DNA from: Casuarina equisetifolia
Taxonomy: Eukaryota; Streptophyta; Magnoliopsida; Fagales; Casuarinaceae
Assembly (NCBI GenBank): GCA_028551475.1
Contig: CM052359.1
Location: 27,343,583 to 27,407,582 of the forward strand
Direction of reading: 5' to 3'
DNA length: 64,000 nt
Shown one piece after another: positions 1 to 12,429 of this stretch. A program made the position numbers and the translations under genes. Within the stretch, counting starts at the first letter, position 1. Every line of letters begins with the position of its first letter. Under the pieces are notes generated by a model, which searched no databases, was not told the origin of the DNA, and saw only the letters and a program-made list of their open reading frames with translations.

Positions 1-441
1 TATAATTACAACTCAAAGTTTTCTACAGTAACATTGATTCACAAACAAAGGATTGGATGAAAAGATTATACAAGATATTCAAGTATTAGAAGACTCCATA
101 CCAACAACCTATGATTGTTACTAAATACACACAAAAGTAGTAGAAAATTCCACAAATGAGATTGGAAAGCTAAACTTTTCTTCTGAGCTTCTCCTTTAGG
201 CCTTCTACTTCACTATTCAGACTACCTTCTTTGAAAATTAGCACTTGGGTTAATAGGCACTTTCTTGCTTTTAAAGCCTCAACTTGGTGCGAACAAACAA
301 AGGCTACCTATGTTAACCTTTTATGTAACTCTTAAGCATTCAACGTTTCACCATTATGGTGCAACCACATCATATGCACAATACACTTTGGCTTTTGAAC
401 CAGATTAATTCTCACAGAGCAATTGAGTGTTCGGAGATGAT

Positions 442-545
442 GTGGCATCCACCTGGATGCCACGTTGTATGGTCAATGGTGGTTCCCAAGATGGCAATTG
501 TCCTTTATAGCACCCCACCAACTTGCTATCCTTGGCAAGTTGGTG
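442..545. repeat. Two neighbouring perfect hairpins
   Basis: The first has 9 bp arms (GTGGCATCC and GGATGCCAC, 442-463) around a 4-base loop. The second has 11 bp arms (CACCAACTTGC and GCAAGTTGGTG, 516-545) around an 8-base loop. Both lie in the presumed 5' LTR of the Copia remnant. They could be transcript structures of the LTR or traces of a small foldback element. Confidence 0.55.
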
Positions 546-795
546 AATGCTTTCCATTGTGCGGCCTTACAGGAGTTTTTTTTTAGTTAAACTCACCAGC
601 AAGATGCCAATAGCTCTTGAGACATAGATAACAACTTTTTTGGTAAGAGGTTTTGAATTTTGTTCTATAAGATCACAGTTTTGTACATTTGTAAAATTCA
701 TCATTGGATTTACTACTCTCATCTTGTAATCTAGTTTTCTCTTGTTAATCAATAAAAATGAGAGTTTTCCCCAATCTTCTTGAGTGTTTTTGACA

Positions 796-808
796 TGGTA
801 TCAAGAGC
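796..808 (+). other. Primer-binding site of the 5' Copia remnant
   Basis: TGGTATCAAGAGC resembles the usual plant Copia primer site complementary to the 3' end of initiator Met-tRNA. It follows a CA dinucleotide that would close the 5' LTR at 795. This is one of the better anchors for calling the surrounding 4 kb an LTR element. Confidence 0.6.
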
Positions 809-3800
809 TTAAGTTTGAAATTTCCTTTGTTTTTGTATTTTCCATTGGTGAACCAATTCTCCATGGTTTTCCATCATTTTGTCTTCCTTCCATGGGAAAT
901 TTCTCAATTCTAAAACTACTTCCTAAACCCAAAAAACAACACACTATTTTTTGCTTAGTTTTGAGTCCAATTCCATTTCCTTCTAATGCTAGGGAAGAAA
1001 GCTTATTTTTTTGCCTTTATTGCGAAGAAAATGCACTCGTTCTAAAATGACATCATTCTTGTTACTCAATTCTATGAGACTAATTTACCTTACAACACAA
1101 TGACATCCCTTCTATCATAAAAAATTCCATTTCACTCTTCAATGCAAATCATTCTTGGTTCATTGCTATTGACAACATGACATCATCTTTGCTCCTTTAG
1201 AATGATGTTGTTTGCCCTTATTTCCTTTGACGGCCAACAATCCCATTGTTAGCTTTGGCAACAATTCTAGTGGCAGCATGCCATATGTTCTACCACATCA
1301 AAGTGAAAACATTAGCAAAAATTCCTTTCAAATTGGCAAGACATTGCCCCGCACATCGTCACACCAAGCGCCAAAACCTAAAAATCAGATCTAACAAACC
1401 CTAGATCCCATTGATGAGCTCTATTTGCCAAGTAGAGACATGAATCTAATAGCCCCAATATCATTCAAGCTTTTAAGGGCCTTTAATTATGCCATCAAGT
1501 GTAAGATGATGACAATTGCTTTGTCATTTAAAAACAAGTTAGTTTTTGTCAACAAGTCTTATCATAAACCCAAACCCAAATCCCTACTTTGTTAACCCTA
1601 AAAATGGTTTAACTCCATGCCGCAATTGGATCCTCAACTCCATCGCCATCCACCTCTATGACAACCTTATTTACACTAGGGATGCATTCACCATGTGGCC
1701 AAAACTCAAAGCTTGTTTCCATCAGGTCAACCTATCTAGGGTTTATAACTTGATTGATGAACTTTTCACCATTTGATAGAGGAAAAAGCTTATTTAGCCT
1801 ATTTTGGCACCTTTTTCAACTCTTGGACCAGTTTGATATGTTAATTGAATTGAAGTTGCCAAAGATGGTTATATTTTTGCTATAAAAGTAGCATAAAGAA
1901 ACCAACAATTGCTATTTGACACTTTAGGAGGAAATTCTATTGATGCAATCATTTCCTAACTTAATGAAAATGTATTTGATACTCTACAATGTGGAATACC
2001 ATTAGAGAATCATAGGAAAGATGATTAAAGAAGCTACATTTGTTGTGGTGAAATACAGGCCCTAATTAACAAGTTCCCCTAAAGGCACTAGATCTATTAC
2101 AACAACATCCAACTTGGGGACAACCATTGGTCAAACTATTGAAATGACTTGTCATTTATATTGAAGGTAGTGCAAAATGCTTGGTTGTTTAGGCTAGGGT
2201 AGATAAAAAAAATGTGACTTTTACAATAAAAAAAAGGGCATAAAAAGAAAGGAATGCTACTAGCCAATGAGCCTACGGTGTGATTATTACAAGGTATATA
2301 AGTACATGCAAGGAATGTTACAAATTGAATGATTATCTGCTAGGGCACAAGAATCGCAAGGAGGGCACTAAGCCAAACCTAGTAGCAAAAGATTTTGATC
2401 GAACCTAATCATCAAGATTGATTATCAATAATTCCTAAAGTTCATGAAAGAGGAGCATACATAATAAAGCCATGCATATGCAGCAAGTATTCTTGATTTT
2501 ATTAGTCATTGTTGGATAACGGAGTCTAGTATAAGTGATTATATTATTGCTAATTTCAATTGTCTAGAATCACCTATTATATATGCATCTAGATTTTGAA
2601 GAGTTAAATTTCTAAATGGCAATAATGTTATAATTACATATACTAATGACTTTTATATATCCAAAAATCTTAAGTTGCATATAGTTTTATACTCACTAGA
2701 CTTCAAATTTAATCTCATATTTGTGTCCAAATTTTACCATGATAATAGTTGTTATATCATATTACATGTCAATTTTTATATATTTTAGGACCTTTTGACA
2801 AGTAAAGTTAAAGCGTTGGATAGGATGAGAAATAAACTTTATTATTTGTCACACACTTTGATAAGAAAAATGTTGCACATTCCCCTAAGCGTGACCTATG
2901 TTATGTTAAGGTTTTATCAAGTTGTAATGTTTCAAATTTTAGACATTGGCATGTAGGCTTTGGCATCTATCTGACACCAAGTTTAAGGTTATCAATTAAA
3001 TGAACTTCAAAAATGTCTCACACAATGAACATTGTTTTGTTTGTCCATAATGTAATAACTTTTGACCTAATTCATGTAGACGTTTAGGAATCATATAAAA
3101 CACCAAATCATGATGGATCATAATATTTTTTCACCATTATGAATGAATTTTTTAAGGAAACATGGACATTCCTCATTAAGGTCTAGAGTGAGACCTTTTC
3201 AAGATTAGAGGAGTTTCTCATCATAGTAAGAAACCAATTTGACACTATAGTCAAACACATTAGAACAAATAATGCATTAGATTCTTTAATCATTAGATTA
3301 AATAATTGTTTTAATCATGAGAAATCACACACAAGACTTTCATGTGCACACTCTCTAATAGAATAGTATTATGGAATGCAAATATGGTCACATCTTGGAT
3401 GTTGCATAGGCATTCAAGTTTCAATGTAACATATGCTTATTAGGTTTTAAGGAGAATAGGCAATCAATAGCCAATGAAGACATCTCATGTTGAGCAAGGA
3501 GTTTTCATCCATGCCATCCATTCCTTGACCCAATGCCACCGATCCACTTTTTTCTCCCTTGCCTTTCCATCATCAGGTGAAGTGCTTTTTAAATCTAGAG
3601 ATAAGAGACTATTTGATGCTAGGAAATGACCCAAGAATGCCAACCTCCAAGAAATGATGAATGATGCAATGATGCAATGTTCCCACTTATCTTAGGAATT
3701 GATTCCCCTTTTCACCCATCATATGATATTCACAGCTACCTATCTCATAAATAAGGTCTTTTCCTTAATTTTGTATGGTGTCACATTGTCTAAGAAACTT

Positions 3801-4359
3801 TTTAGTGAGCCACTAAAAATTCCTCATCTTAGTGTTTTTTGTTGTTTATGTTATACTACCATAGTGTAGTATAAAGACAAATTTGATACACAAGCAATCC
3901 TCTAATGTATTTATGGGATATACTCAAGGATAGAAGGAATATAGATTTTATGATCCTAAGTTATGTCATTTTTTTATTAGTTAAGACATCCACTTTTACA
4001 AGGACACATTTTTTTTTCTCATAAATAGAACCTATATCACCTCCTTCTTTGCAAGTGCCTTTTATTAAACTTGTTGAGATGGTCTTCGCTACACAGAAAT
4101 GTCTAGAGGCCACCATTGAATCAACTTCTTTACAACATGCCACCATTATACCATCACCAATAACTCTGAGCCTGTCACCTTATCATGGCCTGATTGCACC
4201 CTAGTGCCTTTACCACCTTTAGCATATTCTTAAATGTTTTCTCTAATGAAGAAACAAAAAACATCATACCACCACTAGAAAATTCACCTAATACAGTCAT
4301 TCCAGCACCTTTTTGATGCTCCAGTAAAGGTACATGACTGCCACTTTTGTCAAATGATT

Positions 4360-5130
4360 TATTTGCACTACTATTAATGCCTAAAAATAGTTGATCAATA
4401 GTTTTAGATTGATGATAAGAGCAACATACACACTTTTGTTGCTAAAGCAAACCTTCTTGCTTGAACATTTACATCAATTGGAAAACCATTATACATGAGT
4501 TGCCACATAAAATAAAATAAATAAAAACAATTTTCGTTAATAAATAGGAATTCCACACAAACTTGCTGATATACCTTCATAAATTTTGATGCATGTTAGA
4601 AGAAAATTTTAATTTTTTGTCTTAATACATTCTTATATGAGCATAAAATAAAGAACCACGTTTAAAAAAATCTCTCGCAGCTCAAAACCTCCTTACGGCT
4701 TAAGCTTCTATAACCTCTTTCATGGAGATCGTTACACAATACGGATGCTTCGCAGGTTTCTCTATCCATCACTCTGAAGAAAGCTAATAGAAATAGACTA
4801 AGCTTTAAGCTTTAAAATTCTATATAAAATTTCCAATTGATGAATCACAATAACAATATTTTGCAAAAAAAATAAAAAAAATAATAAAAAAAAAAGAATA
4901 TATATAGCAAACAAACAGTCTCCAGCTTGTGTAAATGATGTTACCATCAATATTTGATTACCATGTCAAAGCTATTCTTAAACTCCGGACCCTGACAATC
5001 CGGGCGTGCCCCTGTAACAAGACAACGTGGATAAAGATAATTGCTCAATTTTGGGTCAAAAATGTAAATTCGAAATCTTGCGAAGGTCCAAACACAAATA
5101 ACGCAAACTTGCACCCCGAACGCCCTCCCA
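4360..5130. other. AT-rich intergenic sequence upstream of FLK
   Basis: No coding region was recognised. The stretch has A-rich runs near 4865-4900 and becomes pyrimidine-rich towards the FLK leader after about 5100. It should contain the FLK promoter, but no convincing TATA box was seen. Short open frames on both strands between 4935 and 5240 overlap one another and look accidental. Confidence 0.4.
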
Positions 5131-5189
5131 ATCCCATAAAAGATCTCTCCTCCCCAAAATCCCTCTCTCATCTCTAAACCCACCTTTCG

Positions 5190-5198
5190 AAACCCTAA
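5190..5198 (+). promoter_or_regulatory. telo-box-like AAACCCTAA
   Basis: AAACCCTAA matches the plant telo-box, a short promoter or leader element common in genes for translation and RNA-handling proteins. It lies in a C/T-rich stretch 56 bp before the leader-intron donor of the FLK homologue. Position and motif fit; function is inferred. Confidence 0.4.
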
Positions 5199-5253
5199 GC
5201 CCCAATTTTCCCGTCTTCCAGGACCCTACCTCTCTCAATCTCCAATTTCACAT

Positions 5254-6234
5254 GTAAGTATCGAGCAAGCCATTTATTCAAGTATTGTTATTCTCGCGTT
5301 TCTGTTGCTTCTTTGGTTTCCCTTTTACGCCTTCCAGTTTTTTCTAATTGCATGCTTCAAGCTTGAACCTCCTAACTGGTTCTTTCGTCTATTTGTGTCG
5401 TCGTTGTTTCTAGTCCTCAGTGGGGAGGGGTGAATAGCTTGCAAACTTGGGAGTTTTTGATCACCTCCTTAGATGATTGTTTCGCTTACATGAATAATAT
5501 TTGTCTTCTCTTTGTTTTATGTCTTTTTCATTTTTCTCTTCATTGTTCTGTCAATCAAGTAGGACACAAATTCCTTTGTCGGATAATGCGAATGTTTTAT
5601 TCTTATTTATCGGTTATTCTTTCCTCTGCATATCCCATTCGTTCCGTTTATTGGTTTTGGTTTTTTTACTGATGTGGTCGATTTCTTAGTGTTTAAGTGG
5701 GCAAAAATAGAGAAAATGGGGTCAGGAAGATATGCCTTGCATGAGACTTTATGGTAACTATGACTAGTAAGATATGCCTGTAGTGCTTGAAATCATTACT
5801 TGCTAGTCTTCTTTTCTTTTCTACGTCAATCAATGCAATAACAATCTTCGCGGTATAAGTTTCTTGCAAGCTTTTTTTCTCTTTTAAACTTTTATTAAAA
5901 TTACTTGCTTTAGGGTTCCTATCTAGTTTTTAAATTCTTCTACAGTTCAAAATTTTTGCTGAATTTATGTGTCATAAAATATATGCTAAACTTATGTGCC
6001 GATAAACTTTGAGCTTAGCTCACACTTGTTATCAAATGGTAAGGAGTCATCCTAGATATTACCGGAAACTTTACTAGTTGAAGTTTAGTGTTTAACTTAA
6101 TAGTTCTGAGTGCTTAATTCTTTTTTTTTTTTTTTATTTGGTCCATTTACTGAGTTTTAGGATGATCATGATATCCTATACCCCTTTGCTCTTGATGATA
6201 TTATTGATTGGTTATCTTGATCTACTTTCCCCAG
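5254..6234 (+). other. FLK: FLK 5' leader intron
   Basis: A strong donor (CAT|GTAAGTA) at 5254 and an acceptor (CCCCAG) ending at 6234 bracket 981 bp of T-rich sequence. The coding ATG follows 10 bases after the acceptor. A non-coding first exon ending at 5253 is therefore likely. Its start is not visible, but C/T-rich sequence from about 5130 suggests it begins there. Open frames inside the intron are incidental. Confidence 0.6.
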
Positions 6235-6244
6235 TACAACACTT

Positions 6245-9200
6245 ATGGCTGAAGTTGAAGTTGATCAAAGTTTTGGTGAACCAGACGTTGATGAAGTTCC
6301 TGATCAAGCACCGGATCAGGTTCCTGAAAACTCAGAGCCTGAACAGAAGCAAGGACAAGATGAGGATTCTGTTGCTGGAGGTGTTGAAAAGAAGTGGCCC
6401 GGATGGCCTGGAGAGAGTGTTTTCCGGATGTTGGTTCCTGCACAAAAGGTTGGTAGTATAATTGGACGTAAGGGGGAGTTCATCAAGAAAATAGTTGAGG
6501 AGACAAGAGCTCGTATTAAAATTCTTGATGGTCCACCAGGGACAGCAGAAAGAGCTGTGAGTTCTTTTTCACTTTTTCTCCTGATTTCTTGTCTTGGCTC
6601 CGTTTATTCATCACTGGAGATTTATGAATAGGCTGGTAGGAAGAACCGGTTGATATTAGTTTCTGGTGGTTTCAGCTTTGATGTATATATTATTTCTGGG
6701 TAGATCAATGTGTTTCTACTATAGTAAGTACTTCTCTTTTTTGGTAGCTTTAATTTCTAATTGGAGCAAGTTTAGCAATTTGTCTGAAGTGCAGAACAGT
6801 TATTGATAATGTTAGTTTCTTGAACTGGTTTTGCAAGCGAATTTAGAGAAATTTTCATCAGATGTGTTTGATTACCGTTGGCTGAATATTAATGTGTTTG
6901 ATTATTGTCAGCACCTATAATGTCAGCCATATAATATGACATTGTAGGATTTGAGAGAGTTAACATAGATGATACAAAGGGCTTTCTAATATTTTGCCTA
7001 TGTTTCTTAAGTTGAAGATAACGGGATCCAATTTCTAGTTAAAAATTTTAACAGAGGTTACCGTTCACTGTTAAAACGTGGCACAGCATTTGGAAATAAG
7101 GTGTGGTATTGATATAATTTATAATTTACTTCTATAAGTATTATAGGCTAATATAATAGCATTCTCCGCCTTATATTGGTGACTTTTTGTTGTTATGAAG
7201 AGAAGTAGGATCCTCATTTTGTCTACAACTCCAGCAATCTATTCCTTCACCATAAAATGCTGGACACTAGTTGAACAGTTAGGTTTTCAATTCTTTATAA
7301 CCAGAATAATTTATTTCTCAGTTAAACTAGCAGCTTCTTCACTATTGCTGTTTCCATAGATAGAAAATTGGTTAGTATGAAAAACGCCCTAAGAAACTCA
7401 ACAGGAAGGGAATGGTTGTGCTTGGAATATAATAGACTTTGAAAGTGATCTAACCAAAAAAAGACATGAACAAAGCATCAAGGCAAACAATCCCTAAAAT
7501 ATGAATACAGTTACATATATTGTAATAACAAAAATGAATCTGTGCAGGTTCCAATTTCCAAATTTTAAGGCAACGACTCAATCATCAATAACATCTCAAA
7601 TTTGAAGAACCAAAGATCCAGAATGCAGGGATCAGCATTGTGTATTACAAAGTGCTGAAAAGTTGATCTGGAAAACCATATGCATCTTGTACGAACACAT
7701 GTACCAAGAGGCTCTGCATGCTATCTGGTAACTTCAGAACCTGGATGATTGATGTCTTGCCTCAGATTATAAGCACCTTCAAAGACCAACTATCCCAACA
7801 GGCAACAAGATCAGAAATGAATGCTATCAGTAAATTTTACTGAAGTAAAAATGTAATTTTGTGTCTTTATTGTGCCATAGTTTGCCACAAAGCACAATAT
7901 TACGAACCAAAATTTAATGTTGAAAAACTTTAAAAGCCTCTACTAGTTCATAAAAGAAAGGAGAAGAAATTAAAGTTAGTTATAACTGATGCTGCAAATA
8001 CCTTGTTACTGCATAATACAAAGATGTCAGTCCCTGGGGCGTATAAGTTGGTAAAATCAGACATTTGACTATTGTTGAGTTTCAGATTTTCTTTGGATCT
8101 AGGAGTTTCTTTCTGTAACCTATGCAAACAACAGTGAAGGCCCTCAAAAAAATTAAAGGCTGTCATAGATTGCTGCTAATCATTTTCGTTTACATTTATC
8201 TTTGAAAATTGTTGGAGGTTTATAGATTTGCTATAAATTATATTAAATGTCGTGCAGTTTACTAAGATCATGTTTAGAATTATTAGATCCCTTACCTTAT
8301 AAACACTTTGAGATTTAGGTGTCACATATTTTACCTCTACCTAATGGCGGTGTGTTGGGAGTTCTGTTTCTACTCTTTCTCTCCCCCTAAGCGAAAAGGA
8401 AAAAAAGAACACACACTCACACACACAAACAACCAGTTCAGGAAAATGCAAATTTTAGTTAAGCACTCTTGTAATTGAACTTGTTTTTCCAGTAAGTGAT
8501 TGGAATTAGAATAGATTTGCAAATAGCTTGCCATCCAATCTCTTGTTATAAGTCTTTCTATACAACCAACATGGCACTGTCTTTAGTGAACATATGTTTG
8601 GACTGAAAGATCTATGCTTAAGAGATAGATAATGTTTATTTCCATTTCTGGACATCACGTAAAGTTAAGTATCTGGCCTTTTAAGTGTTTGGTTTTAAGT
8701 ATCTAACTTCATGTGTTGGTTTTTTAATGTTTGATGTTGTTTCTCTTTCATTAGTGATTTACATGTCCTCTTTTTTGTGGTGGCCTTTTTTTTCCCCATG
8801 AAAAATGTTGAAAGTTTTGTTGTTGGAATAATTCTGTTGTGTATGGAAATAGTTTGTGTGACCATTACCATTCATTTTGGATTATGAGATGCTTGTGGAT
8901 CTTAATCCTTATGGTTGTGCTTTTTGGTGATGTAGCTGTTTGTTGCTTTGGAACAGGTAATGGTGTCTGCCAAGGAGGAACCTGATTCTTCTCTTCCTCC
9001 AGCAATGGATGGCCTTTTGAGAGTCCACAAACGCATTGTTGATGGTTTGGAGGGTGACTCTTCTCATGCTCCACCCAGCGTGGGGGGAAAGGTTTCAACA
9101 AGGTTGCTAGTTGCAGCCTCTCAAGCTGGAAGTTTGATTGGAAAACAGGGTGGAACTGTTAAATCAATTCAAGAAGCATCTAACTGTATCGTTAGAGTTC

Positions 9201-12200
9201 TTGGAGCAGGTTTTTTTAATTATATTTCTGTTCTATTAAAGTATTTCCTGTTTTTCTTGTAGTAGTTTTGAATAATGGACCGCATTAAATCAATGAATTA
9301 GAGCAAATTACATTGTAATGGTTGATTAATATGCACTTTGGTTCTGATAAACTTATTGTTGGGTTGTACTTTTACATCTTACGTGGGCAATTGTTGGTCT
9401 TTTGAGTGCAATAGTTGAAATTAATGTACGTGCAGTATAAAATTGCTTCAGTGGGACTAAATAATATAGAGAACGAGCTATTTAGGATTACAGAGCTGTT
9501 CTTCAGTGGTGCTATCCAACTCTTGTTGCATGAGTTTACCTTTTCTGCTCTCATTGGAGGCAAATTGTGTGTAGGTGTTTGTTACTTGGTGGACAAGATA
9601 CGTATTTTTGGTTCCAATGCTTGAGTTGGAGTTTAATTTTAACCCAAAAGATACAAAATGTTTGTTAAAGAAGGGATGTAAGGTTATCACAATGGCTTTG
9701 CTGCTTTCACTTGATCCGACTGTGATTGCAACAATGCTAGTGCTGCCTCTGCCATTACTATTATTGTTGTTACCACTAGTCTTCTGTTATTGTTGTTCTC
9801 ATTTTTCTACCAATGACCTCTAGTTGCTACTGCTTAATATTCCTTCCTGTAAACATCTCCGGCTTAGATTTACCAACAGCCTGTTGGAATCCAAATATCG
9901 AATCAAAATAACCTACTTTTTGTGTCTTTCCTCACCGCCCTCTTCCCAAAACCCAATATAGCCCTAAGGGTCTTGTGTTGATATTCTGATGAACAAGCAT
10001 GTCATTCCCTATGATAATTGTTAGCTTCTATTGGTTTACCATTCTTGTTTGGGCAGGTCTCACTTGATCATTTTAAATGGATGGTTGCAAATAAACATGT
10101 CTCTTATTTTCTTCTGAGACTGATTGGTACAATAATATAACTTGATATCTCATTTTCCATTTGTTAAATGTTTTCTGCAGAAGACCTACCTGTTTTTGCT
10201 CTCCAAGATGATAGGGTTGTTGAAGTTGTAGGGGATCCAGGCTGGTGTACACAAGGCAGTGGAGCTAATTGCATCTCATCTTAGGAAGTTTTTAGTTGAT
10301 CGCAGTATAATTCCAGTATTTGAAATGAATGTAAGAATAAAAATTTCATCGCCAAAGCAATAAGTTGAAACTGTTAAAGTCTGTTAAGAAATGGAGATGT
10401 TGACTAATGCTTTTTTGACAGATGCAAATGGGGAATGCTCAGATTGAGCACATGCCACCACACCAATCGTGGGGTCCACCTCAAGGTGTTCCACCAAGTG
10501 GTGGCGGAGGTCCTGGTTATGGACCTAATCCTCAATACCTACCTCCAAGACAACTTGACAGTTACTATCCACCTTCTGACTTGCCTCCTATGGATAAACA
10601 ACCTCATCATGGGATATCTGCCTACGGAAGGGAAGCTCCAATGGGTTTACATGCATCGTCAAATGCCCAAGCAGCTCCATCAATGGTTACCCAGGTTGAT
10701 ATTTGTCTCCTATCTCTTGCTTTGATCATATTTTTTGTCTTGCTGGGAAGCTCCAATAGGGGGGATGTTGTACATTTACCTTGGCAGCTGTCGCACATTT
10801 TAGCTTTTTGAAACACGCATCAAGAAAGGAAAGGTTTATGATATGTTGTCAACAACCGTGTGCTTAACTTTTAGTCACTATCTCTTAGAAAGAGGTCTTG
10901 CTACAAAATTTCTTGTCAAATCTCTATTAAAATCATGTTCCATTTTGTTGAGTTTTGGTGGGTAGGTGTGTGGGAATGATGGTCTAGCGGGTTATGATTT
11001 TGTCAGCATCATAAAAATGCTATGGAAGTTTTTCCTTTCTGCATATAGATATGGAGTTATTCTCAATCTTTGAAAAGTCAATTTCTTGGGTTCTTTCATG
11101 GCATTGGGATATTTTTGAACTGGCTAGTTCTGTAGTACTGTGTACTCCTAATCTTTTGGTGCTGCCGTCTCCCAGATTTGAAGGGGGCAGAATAATAGAT
11201 TTTCAAAACTTTCGTGCAAATATATCAAAGTTAAATTTGTGCGATGATACTTTTCTGTTTTGGGCTCTGCTTACCTTGGTTGGGGTTCAAAACCTGTCAA
11301 CAGATTTCTACTACCAGCAAGTAGCTTTGGATGCAACTTTGTAGGTGGAGAAGTCTTGGGATATCCCTAGGAAATCAAGATTCTGAAATCTTTCAAAAAA
11401 AATTTGAACTTGTGATTGAAAGTTTTGTTTTTGCAGGTCACACAGCAAATGCAAATTCCGCTATTGTATGCAGATGCTGTTATTGGGACAGCCGGTGCCA
11501 GTATAAGCTACATTCGACGGGCTAGTGGGGCAACTGTAACGATACAAGAAACTAGGGGTGTTCCGGGGGAAATGACAGTTGAAATCAGTGGAACTGCTTC
11601 TCAGGTTCAAGCAGCTCAGCAGCTGATACAGGCAAGTTTCCTCTCCCCGCTTTGAAGTGTTCTCATGCTTATTAAATCACGGTGTGTCATAAAGTTTTAG
11701 AACTAACCTTGTAACTTGGGGTGTAAAACAGTTATTAGCTGACCTGAGGTAAGCTTTGGTCTGCTTGTGCTCGAGCTTTGCCTACCAAGCAAGCTCGGTT
11801 AGATAGAAAACCCTGAAGCTAATTAAAAAAAAAAAAAATCCACCAAGAACAGTTTCAGTTGTTTTGACCAACTTTTAAGATATTGGGAATAGTACATAAA
11901 GATAAGAGAATTAAAACTGAACCTTAGGTTGCGCCTAAAAGATAGGAAAGAATGGGAAATTTTTTGAAGAGCTTTAGATTGAAAAGGGCAAGAACCAGAG
12001 AATCAAATAGAAAAGAAACTAAATGATCATGAAAACTTTGATTCTCCTCCATTCGCATGTAAGCTAAATACTTCGAGAGCCAGAGAATCATGATGATGGC
12101 AATTCTCCTTCTCTGCCACTGATCTAAAGACGCCTTAAATTGTTTAGGGAAAGAAACTATTGATAGGGTGTTTATGGACAGATTCCTTTGAATAAACGTC

Positions 12201-12429
12201 TGTTATGTTTTGTTCCACTGTTGAATTACATTCAAATGAGCTTTTGTGGCAGAATTTCATGGCTGAGGCTGGAGCACCAACCCAGGCTCAAACGGGTGGG
12301 ACAGCAGACCCAGGTTATAATTCTTATCCAGGTCATGGTTCTGTTTATGCATCTCCACCTTCCAATCCTGGACATGCAGGCCATGGTGGATCGTATGGTT
12401 CAGTCTATGGTGCAAACTATGGCTACTGA
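6245..12429 (+). CDS. FLK: FLOWERING LOCUS K-type triple-KH RNA-binding protein (one frame disruption)
   Basis: Coding exons read 6245-6556, 8957-9209, 10181-10330, 10422-10694, 11437-11631 and 12253-12429, about 452 residues if read through. KH1 is near residues 58-126 (GRKG loop), KH2 near 148-225 (GKQG) and KH3 in exon 5 (GTAG). A Gly/Pro/Tyr-rich linker separates KH2 from KH3, and the C-terminus is Gly/Tyr-rich. The family is nuclear; Arabidopsis FLK promotes flowering by lowering FLC transcript. The start is the first ATG after the leader intron and gives the family N-terminus (MAEV...). Two oddities: one extra base at about 10240 in exon 3 shifts the frame to a TAG at 10282-10284, while all later exons resume the expected frame; and the last intron begins with GC rather than GT. 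The extra base may be a sequencing or assembly error, since nothing else looks decayed. Intron 1 is 2.4 kb. Confidence 0.88.

Larger units (their letters stand above)
300..4350 (+). mobile_element. Degraded Copia LTR-retrotransposon remnant
   Basis: Translated pieces follow Copia order on the plus strand: a gag-like stretch near 1.55-1.78 kb, a protease-like stretch near 2.5-2.7 kb, a GAG-pre-integrase-like stretch near 2.9 kb, integrase core-like residues near 3.0-3.4 kb and the post-integrase region near 3.5-4.15 kb. A methionine-tRNA-type primer site lies at 796-808, so sequence ending at 795 (ending TGACA) should be the 5' LTR. The left LTR border could not be placed, and no reverse transcriptase or RNase H segment was recognised. 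The element is heavily broken and looks old. Both ends are approximate. Confidence 0.6.

Noticed and set aside
356-586. 76-codon open frame in the 5' LTR region, with Pro- and Cys-rich translation
   Set aside because: It lies in LTR-like sequence with hairpins, has no family similarity and is short; probably chance.
9372-9823. Several 60-80-codon frames on both strands in FLK intron 2
   Set aside because: They overlap each other on both strands within an intron; no domain similarity.
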